64,000 bases of DNA from NCBI GenBank assembly GCA_004352715.1, contig SCFE01000110.1, positions 1,110,190-1,174,189 on the forward strand. The letters are read 5' to 3'. The position numbers and the translations under genes are program-made. Shown piece after piece: positions 24,494 to 38,489 of the stretch; the stretch's first letter is position 1; the number at the start of each line of letters is the position of its first letter. The stretch is from Hofstenia miamia. Its lineage: Eukaryota; Xenacoelomorpha; Acoela. The notes beneath the pieces were generated by a model. It was not told the origin of the DNA and ran no database searches. It saw only the letters and a list, made by a program, of their open reading frames with translations.

Positions 24494-25341
24494 TTACATA
24501 TGTCTCTTGAAGGTAGGATATAATAAAATCCTAACTTTCATTAGCAGTCACCAGGGAAGCACAAATAACAATAGTTATTTTGAAATAGGGGTAAAAATTC
24601 AGAAATTCTTATACTGCTTACTTTAATTGCAGCTTCTAGCAAAAGTTATAAATGAGGTCAAGTCATTCATACACCTAGTTAGAGTGACAATGTTGGACCA
24701 ATGTCCAACAAAGTATTTTTTTATGTAAACGCCAGCCTAATTTTGTATCATTATCACTACTGTCGGAAATAGGCTGCAAGCTTATTCTCTAAGCTATGTA
24801 TTAATTTAATTGGTGGCCTTGTATAGTATTTCGCTATTCAAAGTATATTGGGTGATGCAATACCGAAATAAATAGAAAAAACGTACCAACGAAGTAAACC
24901 ATTATTTCTAGAGTAGATTATGATAACTTCGCAACAGCACGATACCTACTGGTAAGTGTTGTTTAAATGAATGCATAAACCAAGCATTTGGCAAATGACT
25001 AAATATCTGTATTAATTTACTACTATAAAATTTAACAATTTTATGATCTAAATTTCTCTCATCAAGAGAAAGGAAATAAATCTCAATTCATTACCTACAT
25101 TGCTCATTTTCCTATTAAGACAGATATTTAATTTTACGATTTTGTCAATTTCTAACAATAATCAATGACATACTAGTAACAGACTATCTCATAAATAATT
25201 AATAATGAAACATTCATCGGTTACTTTCATTAAAACTTTGTATAAAGCAGGTTCCTTAAATGAAGTTTTGTTAAAAAAGATGTTAGTGATGAAACTCAAA
25301 TAAAATATCTAGTGGCTCAAATATAAAATTGTTCTAGTAAA

Positions 25342-25387
<46 letters not shown>

Positions 25388-25441
25388 GCTAATCCAAACA
25401 AAACTGAATATTTTAAGAACGTGAATATTCATTCCAAGCAA
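24494..25441. other. Non-coding stretch downstream of alpha-tubulin
   Basis: AT-rich, no supported exon. Contains a (TA)n run at 25344-25384. It separates convergent elements: plus-strand exon-like ORFs on the left and the 3' end of alpha-tubulin on the right. Confidence 0.5.
25344..25384. repeat. (TA)n microsatellite
   Basis: About 20 TA units. Confidence 0.95.
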
Positions 25442-25447
25442 TTTATT
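25442..25447 (-). promoter_or_regulatory. Polyadenylation signal AATAAA of alpha-tubulin
   Basis: TTTATT on the plus strand, AATAAA on the minus strand, 87 nt after the tubulin stop codon. Position and motif are typical of a metazoan poly(A) signal. Confidence 0.6.
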
Positions 25448-25533
25448 ATAAGAAATTGAATGCTATACAAATAAAGTGAATTTGAAAAATCTAAGCATTT
25501 GAGAAGCATTTAGCGTTTGCAGGCCATTCCAAC

Positions 25534-27854
<2,321 letters not shown>

Positions 27855-27881
27855 GCAATATTTTACGTGTATACCTGACAT

Positions 27882-30211
27882 CTTAAGTTTCAAACGTAAT
27901 ACTTGAGAAATAGATGTTCATAAAAGTGAAGTTAATCTGAAAGATACTTAGCTTTTAGGCTTTTAGTAATAATTTAAGTTTTTGGTACACATTATTTCTG
28001 AGTGACAATTCCCAATGAAGGTGAGGTCAAAATTTTTGTATGATACATTACTGTAACTTTCTAGGAACTTACAAACTCGTATCTAAAACTGAAAGTCTTA
28101 TAGTTATACCTTAAATGTTCTCAGGTAAATGCGCTGAATTCACATCCTGTAAAAATGACTTTTGCAAGGGTGAGTCAGCACAGCATAAGTCAGTTCAGTT
28201 AAATATGCATAAATTAGTTTGTGTAAACTTTAGTACGAATAAGAACTTGACATGGTTAAATATTGAATAAATTAGAGTTTTTCGGTGAAATTACAAGTTA
28301 ACTATGAAATCTTTCTAATCCAATCAGTGTCACTCAAGAAATGAGTTATCGTTACTCTATGCGGTAATGTTTTCAATGTATCTTTATTAGTCTGTAAATT
28401 TTAAGTATTTCTTAATAAATTATACCTTGTTTTAAATAATTAATGATTTGTGTAAAGCCGGTCTAACGCACCAAAATTGTGACCTTGAGCACGACGCGGC
28501 TGAACTAAGCTTGGTCTATTTACAGAAAACTAATAGTTTTAGTTTTTTGTCACACAGTAACACCATTGATTTTGACCCTCTATATTATCTGAGCATTAGT
28601 GTGGGTAGAAAAGAGATGGAATCAGACCGATTTTTCCGACCCGAATTTGTCACGAATCTACAACCACTACTGTCCCTTATACCAGACTTTATAAATATTG
28701 GATAGCTGTAAATAATTTAAAATACTGTAACTAAGGTATAGCAAAAATATTACTTTTAATATTTTCAACAATTAAACGCTTTTTTACTGCACAGGCATAA
28801 TAAAAATTTTTTAATATTTGAAAAATAAAGATTGGAATTTTGGCCAGAATATAAAGGTATAAAGGTGTGCTGTCCCGAACGGATTCCATCTGTGGGAAAA
28901 AATATATTTCTCAAGAAATAGTAATTTCCATTAAAAATATATCAAACTTCCACGTACTATACATACAGATATAATTTTTAACAGTGTTCTACTTTTACCA
29001 TATCCAAGAATTTCCTACTATATGTTAGTAAGATTAGACAAAGTTTCTCCAAAAATGGGGACAAACCGCTTTGTATATTTACATTCAAGCAAAGCAGCTT
29101 AAAGTTAAGAAATCTCAATTTGATAATTTTAAAATTGCTTTGAAGGCCAAAAAACATTGTTTTGTTGATATAACAATTGAAATTAACTGTCTTGGAACAG
29201 ATTTGAAGGACTGCAAATTTTTTTGTTTAATGAATTCGGCCTATTTTGAAGGTTTGAATATTATTTGGATTTTTATCAGCCCTGATGACCTTTGTAAAGG
29301 AATATAATTAGTCTCACGTTTAAGCAGCATGAATTAATGCTGTTCCGTTAACTCGGATCCTCAGGTTTTTTATATTGAATTGATGCTGTAGATTAATTTA
29401 TGAATTTAAGTATTCTAATGATAATTGACGTACATATTCCTAATACTTACAGAAAAATTGGAAATTTTTAATTTGTTTTGAGGATTCTGGCTATTTTATG
29501 GAAGGTCATGCTCATTCAATGGATTGCTACATGAATCTTTCTCAATTGGAATACTGTATACACAATTTTAGAAAAATGTTTTAAAGTGGCCGTGATAGTT
29601 TTGGTAAAAAATATTAAGCAATTTGTTCATAATAACAGATATTAAAATTTAATTGAAAACAAATAGTTGTAAATGGATTCTTTTGATGTTTTTCGTATTC
29701 TAAAGATTCTCATAATTCAAAAACGCAAAAGATTTTCCATGTTCGTAAATGGTAGTCCTAATGAAAACAATAAAAATAGTCCATTTTTTGAATTGCCTAT
29801 CTTTTAAAATATAGAGTATGGGCCTATTCCGAGGCTGCGCAGCATTCTTTGCAGAATTTCCATACAATGTTTTGACTAAAAATTACCAATTTTAATGACG
29901 TGAATAAGGATAAATCCTAACCAGATAAATACAGTTTGAAATATGATCTGGGCTCGATAATTTACTGACTTTTCTTGTTAGTGATTTCTAACAATTTGCA
30001 TCTGTTTAACAGTATTTCAATTCTAAAATATGTAAATGATAAACACATTTAAAATATTACACCAATCTAAATTTTAATGCTGAATGAGAGCATATATTTA
30101 GAAGCATGACTAACAATATATAATAATTGGTGTTATTTAGAGTAATTCAATAGAAAGCAAAATGCATTGAAAAAATTCGTATATTAAATATGCGAACAGT
30201 AAAAGTTTTAC
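27882..30211. other. Intergenic stretch, no supported gene
   Basis: Region upstream of alpha-tubulin; its promoter should be here but no TATA box or other element is clear. Open frames at 28448-28705 and 29071-29307 (+) lack splice-site or family support and were not called. Confidence 0.4.
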
Positions 30212-30482
30212 CATGCTTTAGTGAATTAGAAAATAGCTGCAACCGAATGCTTCTTTGAAATTGAATGAGTAATAAGTGCTGCGCACAGGCATTTACTTCA
30301 CCGTTTCCATGGAAATCAGGATGGAAGAATTCCCGATGATCACTCGCATCGCCTATAAGTGGGATAATGTTTTCATATAATCGGAACACTCTATGCGAGC
30401 TAACGCTATCATTTACTGAGGAATTTGTTCTTATATGGGCAGAGTAAAAACTGATAATGTAAATGTGGTGTTTGGCTTTCAT
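30212..30482 (-). CDS. Unassigned conserved-looking exon
   Basis: An open minus-strand frame with balanced composition unlike the surrounding AT-rich DNA. It includes RVFRLYENIIPLIGDASDHR, FFHPDFHGNGEVNACAQHLL and QFQRSIRLQLFSNSLKHG. A donor (gtaaaa) at 30210-30211 and an acceptor (..ttatcag) at 30451 would give an internal exon 30212-30450; the alternative is a start Met at 30482. I do not recognise the family. The dense His/Gly/Asn pattern suggests real selection, but no neighbouring exon was found. Confidence 0.45.
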
Positions 30483-30741
30483 AATTAGATTATTTATTAT
30501 GTAAGCATTAATCGATGATAATAGAAGTCAAATAATTTCTTAATTGGCTTAAGTTTTTTTAATGATTTTTGATAAATTTTTAAGAGCTTCAATACACATT
30601 TATATTATATTTACATGTAATGGTCTCCGAAGCAAGATTTAGTCAAAGAATTTGTCTGACTCAAAATTAAACCCTATATAACACACACATGATTAAAAGC
30701 AAAGAGATCGAAAACTTTATTTTTTATCAATGATTTTAATA

Positions 30742-31342
30742 TAGGCTGTATCATAAAAAACGACCGCCAGAAAACATATTTTTATTTATATGGATACAAG
30801 CATTATACAAACACCAATCATATGACGTTAGTTTTATCTAACTAACATAAAATGAAAATGAAATAATTACACACAGACACACACACTCACTTAAAATATT
30901 ACTTCTAATAGATATGTTGATTTCCTCACAAATTTAGAACATTTTTTACGTCAGCAGCAGGTCTCAATTTTTCCGGAAAACATGAGACTACAGCATGACA
31001 ATGCCAGACCTCACTCAGCTGCAGAAAGATCACAATATTTGGACGGAAGAAATATTCGCCTTATTCGACAGCCGCCGAATGTAAATCTTTGCGATAGGTA
31101 TATCTTCCCACGGCTAGAAGCACTTACAAAACCCTTTGAGTCATCTCAAGAAATTAGTGAGTTTCTCGCGGCTGAGCTGCCAAAGTTCACGAGCGTACAA
31201 AGCCTTGGAAGATGCCATAGATCACATGAGGAAGATAATAGAAATAGATGGCAACTACATCTAAACTCGTGTTGCCGTTTTATGCTTTTGTTCACTATCA
31301 TCTTAAATATATATTTACAGTCGTTTTTTATTATACAGCCTA
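30742..31342 (+). mobile_element. Internally deleted mariner-like element with TA duplications
   Basis: Ends TAGGCTGTATCATAAAAAAC (left) and the complement of TAGGCTGTATAATAAAAAAC (right, ending 31342) are flanked by TA at 30740-30741 and 31343-31344. At 601 bp it is about half the size of an autonomous mariner. The interior keeps only the C-terminal part of the transposase. Confidence 0.85.
30982..31260 (+). pseudogene. Mariner-like transposase C-terminal fragment
   Basis: Plus-strand frame with the second catalytic motif QHDNARPHSAAE and the third-Asp region LCDRYIFPRLEAL. The stretch between them lacks about three residues relative to a DD34D spacing (QPPNVNLCD where YSPD-like residues are expected), and the C-terminus becomes out of frame near 31200. 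Non-functional. Confidence 0.75.
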
Positions 31343-31488
31343 TAATTTAGACCGCATTTTTTTATAAGTAAAATAGTCTTAGCAAAACACCTAATNATCT
31401 TAAATATATATTTGCAGTCGTTTTTTATTATACAGCCTATAATTTAGACCGCATTTTTTTATAAGTAAAATAGTCTTAGCAAAATACC

Positions 31489-31491
<3 letters not shown>
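31300..31491. repeat. Tandem duplication (about 96 bp) with an N at the junction
   Basis: 31300-31395 and 31397-31491 are almost identical and include the mariner's right terminal repeat. A single N at 31396 marks the join, so this may be unmerged overlapping contig ends rather than a genomic duplication. Confidence 0.85.

Positions 31492-31522
<31 letters not shown>
31492..31522. repeat. (TA)n microsatellite
   Basis: TA run between the mariner remnant and the hAT terminus at 31523. Confidence 0.9.
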
Positions 31523-31528
<6 letters not shown>

Positions 31529-32216
31529 GCGTAGCTAGAATATTGTTCACATGACGCAAAACACAGCTTTAAGTTTTGACACATATATTATATTCAATCG
31601 CTAGAGGACTTGAAATGTCAAAGCAAATAGCACTAATACAAAAAACAAAAAATAGATTAGACGTGCTTTATTTTTAAAAAAATACTTTTACACATGCATC
31701 AATATCAATTTTTGTGGCAACTTCACGCTCAATATTCATAATTGCAAGATTGTTCTGGCCATCTTGAGTCATTGTAATGCACAAACATGTCTTAATAAGA
31801 TTCGGCCGACTAAACCTTCGTTCAGCATTAGCATTACTGCATGCAAGAACAAAGAATATTTCTATCAAAATCTGAATGTTTGGAATGCATGATAAAACCT
31901 TATTTGCATAAAGGAATGAGTGAATAGGCTCAATTTCCTTGTAAGATTATTGTTTAGAATTCCGGATTTAAATGTTCGTAAATTTCCTATACCGAATTTG
32001 CACACATATGTCAATATCCTCCTTACAAAAATTGCAAAGTAAAGCAAACTTCTCATTACTAAAATAACCAAAATGTGAAGCAATTTTCAGGAAATCATCG
32101 AATATTCCACTCATTCGAACAATAATTGTATCTAGGATCTCAATACATATCTTCTTAGTTTCCACTAAATTTTGGGAACCTCTGATTTCAGAGCAGTAAC
32201 CATCAAATTTAGGCAT
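31523..32216 (-). pseudogene. hAT transposase C-terminal remnant with terminus
   Basis: The end CAGAGGCGTAGCTAGAAT at 31523 resembles hAT termini. Inside, a minus-strand frame at 31674-31868 carries the hAT dimerisation region: LACSNANAERRFSRPNLIKT, then TMTQDGQNNLAIMNIERE. This corresponds to the family pattern 'SNAxAERxFSxLKxIKTxLRxTMxQxRLxNLAxLxIE'. Upstream frames (31968-32216) belong to the preceding helical part but are interrupted. The N-terminal half and other end are missing. Confidence 0.75.
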
Positions 32217-32249
32217 TTTTCATATACTGCATGTTATCAAAATATTTTC

Positions 32250-33289
32250 AAAATTGTCTTGCATTTCCAAAAATGTTTCTTTCAGAAAATCCATTTTCTC
32301 CTTAACAAAAGAATATTGAGCATTTTTCACTTGTAATATCTTACTTAAAATAATCATTTTTTTCAAAACAAGACTAAAAATGAATCATCATATAATTTAG
32401 ATTTTTGGGGAAAAACAAAAACAATATATGCAGTTCAACTTTGCGCTTTTTTTCACAAGCACAGCCATTGTTTATGTACGACGTTGTACAGGAATGTATA
32501 GGTTGGATCATTTAAGCCTGGTTGGCATTTGGGTTTATTAATGTTGAATAAAAACTGCAGTTTTAGATATTGTCGAAGTTTTAAAGTCGCCTACATCCAA
32601 AACATCTGAGATGAAATCGGATCCAACATTTTAGGATCTGATTCGATCCAGATCCGAAACGAATCCGTATATAAATAAGTAATCTAACAATAAATAAACA
32701 TGGACTTAATATATATTTGTTTTTTTTTAAGTAGCTATTCCCAACCCGCACAATATAATTAGTTTCAGATGCTCCATCCAAATTGCCAAATTAATTCAAA
32801 ATAATTATTGATGTTTCGGCTCAATGGCATCTCAATACTCAATGAATTCGGAAAAAAGCAAAAGCCAAGTCAATGTTAATTAGGCCTCCCCAACCATTTG
32901 CAATTCGGCTTACAGTACTTCTAGACACTTATTTTAAAATTTACAATGTGTATATGATATCTTTTCTTGAACAATTATCTTATTAATTATCATATTCTTG
33001 TAGTCAGCAGTGTTTCATATGGCTTGGTCCTTGGGGCACTTCTATTTATTATATATATATCAAACATCTAGCTGAAATATGTTCCCAGTCTTTACTTCTG
33101 CTTTTTGCTGATGACTAAAAGTTAGAGCCAACGACCTGTATGCTCTTTCACAGATTCACGTACTGCAGTAAATTGTAAATCATTCAACAAGTACTCCTAC
33201 ATTCAATCATTCCTTAAGAATAGCCTACCCACTACATTTAACTTTCATCTTTGGACATTATTGTAAGCTATAAAATAACTATAAAAATA
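32250..33289. other. Non-coding stretch
   Basis: No supported exon. A segment near 32803-32857 resembles 51681-51727 (ATTATTGATGTTTC shared, then alternating matches), hinting at an old dispersed repeat. Confidence 0.4.
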
Positions 33290-34665
33290 ACTAGGGCTTA
33301 AGGTAATCTTGTTTTATCGCAATGTGCGACGGAGGTAAATACGTTCATATTTTTCGAACAATTATAAGAATTCGGAGGCGTTTTCAAACGCTTACACTGC
33401 CCTTAGTATCAACCTTAATCTAATCAAAGCATGCAAGGTTGAATGTACATGGCCAGAAAAAAATGGACACAAAAAAATTGAAATGTCCGTTGCGTAAACC
33501 ATCGAATGTCAGTGTTTCTATTTTGAGTTCTAAATGTTGGAATCGCAAACAAAATCTTAGTTTGCAATGAAATATTTTACATTTTTAATAAAGTTGGCGT
33601 GTATTGGTTTTCTTATATTTTATTAGCAAATTTATACCGTGTGAGGAAGACTAAAAACTACAAATTGTAGAACTTAGCTCGAAAAATGTTAACCAAATAA
33701 AATCGTATGTTTGAAATTTGCACGATACCTCGAAAGTACTACAAATTATTAATATGAAAACTTTGCTAAAATGGGAAAAGGCGAGTTTCATTGTTGCAAG
33801 GCATAGTTAACAGACAGTTCCAAATTCCTCATGTATTATAGCAGTTGTACCCACCCTCCCCCCTTCAGCTCTGGAAACATCACAGATGCTTACAACTGCT
33901 TCTTTGACACGGGATTGAAATCGTTAGACACTATATCGAAATGCTTTTGGCTCATTTCGCAACACCAAGCTGCGGCTCGCCACGATTGACATATTTATAT
34001 CTCTACATGTTTAATGCATATCGAAGTTGTGTACACTCACTGTATACAAAAATGTTATTCATTTATTATTCTTGCCAAAACGAATTCATGTGATAATTAC
34101 CAAGAAGGGACAGCGGCAAATTTTCAGAGAAATTAGCAGACAAAATGCGAATAAATATTCTCTATTTGCACATCTTATTATTATGTTATAGAAAGTTAAA
34201 AATTGAGTAAAACTTGAGAAAGGAGTTTATGAAAAAACATTTTTTAGTTATATTAATGTAAATTTGGGCAACAATATTTTCAGTATTTGCTTGTGTCGTT
34301 GCATTAGATCTCCATTTTCTATTCCGGTTATTTGTATTCGTCAAATATTGTCAAATATTTCTAACACTGAGATTTTTCAGCCACACTTTTTTAGTTGTAT
34401 TTCGATTTTCAAATGTGATTTCTAATTTGTATTTTAAAACTATGAATGTTTTGTAATTTAACATTATAATATTTTGTTTTGTGATATGTCATGCGAACAT
34501 TCGTATTATTGTGGTATTTATTTGGCTGACATGACATTTATTACTTTTTGACGGCAATAAGGTATTGAAATCCCTTAAAATCTTGATGATTTTTTTGTGG
34601 ATGTTGAAATATTTCTTCATATGCTGATTGGAAGCGGATTTGAAAATAATAATAATGTTTCATAA
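33290..34665. repeat. Dispersed repeat family A, copy 1
   Basis: About 1.4 kb that matches 52850-54530 in the same orientation with interspersed differences. Shared landmarks include TTACACTGCCCT, GGCGAGTTT..ATTGTTGCAAGGCATAGTTAA, CTCATTTCGCAACACCAAGC and TTAGTTATATTAATGTAAAT. No coding frame and no clear terminal repeats. It is a degenerate dispersed repeat or an old segmental duplication. Confidence 0.7.
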
Positions 34666-34751
34666 GTGTCTAGCATGTCTATATTTTTTCATCTCGGCTT
34701 TTACTCCAAATTCAAATACATTTATGTTTATATATATATATATATATATAT

Positions 34752-34921
34752 NNNNNNNNNNNNNNNNNNNNNNNNNNNNNNNNNNNNNNNNNNNNNNNNN
34801 NNNNNNNNNNNNNNNNNNNNNNNNNNNNNNNNNNNNNNNNNNNNNNNNNNNNNNNNNNNNNNNNNNNNNNNNNNNNNNNNNNNNNNNNNNNNNNNNNNNN
34901 NNNNNNNNNNNNNNNNNNNNN
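34752..34921. other. Assembly gap inside a TA microsatellite
   Basis: 170 N with TA repeat on both sides (34728-34751 and 34922-34951). Followed at 34954 by CAGTGGCGTGCGGTGCAAAC, a possible hAT-type terminus. Confidence 0.95.
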
Positions 34922-34953
<32 letters not shown>

Positions 34954-37761
34954 CAGTGGCGTGCGGTGCAAACTTGAGCTAAGAAAGCGGAGGTTTATTG
35001 AAAATATAAAATTTCGTATTCTTTTATTTATATTTTATATGAGCATAAATCAAAATGACAATGTCGTTATAAAAACGCATGGTTAATTATTGACTTTAAA
35101 ATAACAATTTAAATTTTTAAGAAAAACCAACAAGAAAATTATTTATCTTCATGCAAACACTAGAATGACACGTTTCAAAGAATAAAATTTGTTATCGAAG
35201 TGGTTTTTTGTGTATACTTCTATAAAGTAACCTAAAACTCACATATATCAGTGCTGTAGAAGAAAAAGTTCTTGGGCGATTCCCTGCCTATATTTACTAC
35301 TTATTATCCTATACCTATAAAGCCAAATCAAGAAATTATTTTGTGTTTTGTAGCCATGTAATGGCGAAATAAAGCAATTGCAATTATTGAATGCTGATAT
35401 AATTTTGTCATGTAAATCATTTAAACGATTTTTCTGATTACTGATAAAGTCAAGTTATGTTTCTAATTAATTTAAACTTCTTTTAAAAATTATGTTATAA
35501 TGAAAATCTTACAAAATTTAATTACAATTTTCTTACATTCTGTATATTAACAGTTTTTTTATTGATTCACAACACATTTATTGTTAACGGTTCATGAGAA
35601 TTGCACCCCAAGCAGTTTACATAATACTCAATATGTATCATACATATTAATAATGACATGAAACATCCTTGTTGGGAACCATTCCATAATTCCCCTAGAT
35701 CTTCCACTGGCTAAAACTATGACTAGAAAGGTTTGCTGTAACAAAATATATTCAAATTTAATTTTAGTTATTTGCAATGATTTTTAGAAATTCACTATGT
35801 ATCATACATATTCATAATTATTCCTTTATTTTGTTCATACAAGAGCTGCATTTATTGTTAAAGAATTTACTTTTCATATGGCAACTAATTGTTTTGTTGA
35901 CGCACAAATATAAATTCATTAGAATAAAGTCGTTGCGAATGGCATGCCTTAATCACGGTCACTGCATAAAAGTTTACTATCAAATTCAAATAATTCCTAG
36001 TAAAAATGAGCTCTAAGATTACATATTTTGACATATGGCAACAATTATATTCATGATATTTGGAAAATGTTCTACCAAAATAACACATCTTAATTGGAAA
36101 TACAATTCATGCAACACCTTAAAATGAAAAACACAAAATTTTTGCATCAAGTTAATGGTTAAATTTGCATTAGAAATATTTCAAACTTACCATAAGTGTT
36201 CTTTTTCATATATTTTAAAACATGTATTTGTACTATATAGCATAATGAAACTACAGCAAGACTGGTAATTTATCAGTTCATATCCTACCATCAATTTCTG
36301 CACTTGGTACAAGGTCCAAATATTTTTTAGAAGCATTTTTATATAAGAGCTGGCCAGCATCCTTTAGAAATAGCGATTCCCCAATTTAATACTATTTACT
36401 TGTTGATTCATCCCCAGTGAAAATGTTCTTAAAAGACGAACACCTCAAGAGCCAAATGAATGCATGTCTATACATGCATCTAGACATTTATCACCTTGTC
36501 ATAAGACAATTGTATTTAATTTTCGATATAGAAGTTCAATTTGTAAGTTGATGAAAGCTCAGTCTTCGTATATAGAATAATGCAATTACCAAGCCGTGTT
36601 TCTTGTTTATTATTAATCATCATGATCTATTCTATGTAATCGTTTTGAATGCGGTATAACCCTTTGAATTTGCCTTCCACAATTCTTAATTCATTCCATT
36701 TAATAATTAAAATTTTAGTTATTACTTAAGGAGTAAAGTTCACACTAACTCAGGTTGTTACATGTATAAAGATTTTTGTATAATTTATCATGAAGATGCC
36801 AATTTCTCTTAATCTAATATTTATCATTATTTTTTCTTATTAATAGTATTTGTGTTTTTTTCTTTATTGATTCTTTTTCTTTTGAAATTATTAAATTTTT
36901 CTACAGTTGATTTTAGATGATTTCTTTTGTAAAATAATCATTTTATATATTTATAAATTTTGTAAATAGAATTAGCTAATACGTAAAAAAGTATTTCCAA
37001 TTTTGCAAACCTTTTAACATATGCAATTGATTCAGTGCCATAGCTGAAATGGTTCACCCTGGAGCCTTAATTTGTGCACCGTGATACTAGTTCAAAATCT
37101 GTCTGAATTAAAGTCATGACCGATATGGTCTTATTCCTGTAGTCAGCAGTTTTTCATAGGGCTTGTTATAGGGGCACTAATGTTCATTGTAGTGCTGCTT
37201 TTCTTAAAAGAAAATGTTTGTTAGATTTTGGGACAATTTGCATTTTATTCGCCCATATATTTTCTCAAGAATACATAGAAAAAAGAATATTTTTAGCGAT
37301 TGATATAAATTGGGATGCATTTTTCTACCGCCACGAAATCTTTCTGAATGATGAAGCAATGTTCATTGTAGTGCTGCTTTTCTTAAAAGAAAATGTTTGT
37401 TAGATTTTGGAGCAATTGGGACTTTAGAGACCCAATGCATTTCACTGAGATATATAGAAAATTTTTTGTTTGGCATAAACCATAGAAAAAATTATTTTTC
37501 CGAAATTTCTTTAATGGAATCTGATTACATGTTATAAAGGGGTTCTAAATTGACTCATTTCATGTCAATTACTCACTGCGATTTTAAGGATAACATATTT
37601 TTCTCAATGGTTGATAACTGTATTTATAAAGAGTGTAGTCTATTCTTAGAATAGCATTGCACTACGAGCTAAATACGGAATTTGGGGTGATGATGTCCTC
37701 CTTCTTGAGTTAAATTACGTTTTTATATTTTCCTAAGCTTTGATATAGGAAAGGAATATAT
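34954..37761. other. Non-coding stretch with a local direct repeat
   Basis: No supported gene. A direct repeat of roughly 55-60 bp starts at 37181 and again at 37358 (AATGTTCATTGTAGTGCTGC in both), with diverged sequence between them. Confidence 0.45.
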
Positions 37762-38180
37762 TTAAGAGCCGTTACACCTCTCGACCAACCCATTTTTTCT
37801 ACCAGATGACAGATAATTTTAAATCGAAGTGTCAGTAAGAACTAAACCGTGTTGATAGGTTTTAAGGTATACATCTAAAACCCTCGAAACAATTTGAAAT
37901 TCTAAAAAAAGTTAATTTTTCGAAAAGTTTCTCACAAGTGCATCCACATCTATAACACCCACTACAACGGACACATCTACCTTTTCTGCAGTTACACGAC
38001 AATTCTACCATAACTTCGGCTTGGATGAAAATTTTCAAAAATGAACTTCGTGCGACAGGTTTATTTTATATATTAATATTAGCCAATCAAATTGTTTAAT
38101 TTAAGCGTCAGTTTGCGACGATTTGGTTTTTTTGGTTTCTGTCAAAAATGGGTTGTTCGAGAGGTGTAACGGCTCTTAAA
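37762..38180. mobile_element. Short element with 36-bp terminal inverted repeats (MITE-like)
   Basis: The left end starts TTAAGAGCCGTTACACCTCT and runs to 37797; the right end 38145-38180 is its complement with a single mismatch. The 419-bp element has no coding frame, as expected of a non-autonomous DNA transposon. The flanks are A/T-rich, so the target duplication cannot be read with certainty. Confidence 0.8.
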
Positions 38181-38489
38181 AAAGTAAATCTATGTGCCAA
38201 TGAACAGCATATTATTTCATATTTGCATTTTTAGCGTTGTGGTCTTCAGTTGATTCAAGCTGTGATTTTATTACTTGCAGGAGGTGCAAAGGGGGCGACG
38301 GCTCCCTCTGACAAGATTTTCAGCAAAATATATGCTAGCATTTTAGACTTTTTTATCAACATTTGCAGGCTAACTTTACTAATGTAAATATAGATAATTC
38401 TATAAAGGAAATGAATCAATCATTTATCATTCATTTTAATATTAGAGTCCTGCAGATCCAATCGTTTTATAGGGCCTGGTTTTGGCATT

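Noticed and set aside
28448-29307. Plus-strand ORFs upstream of alpha-tubulin
   Set aside because: No clear splice borders or homology pattern; not enough to call a gene.
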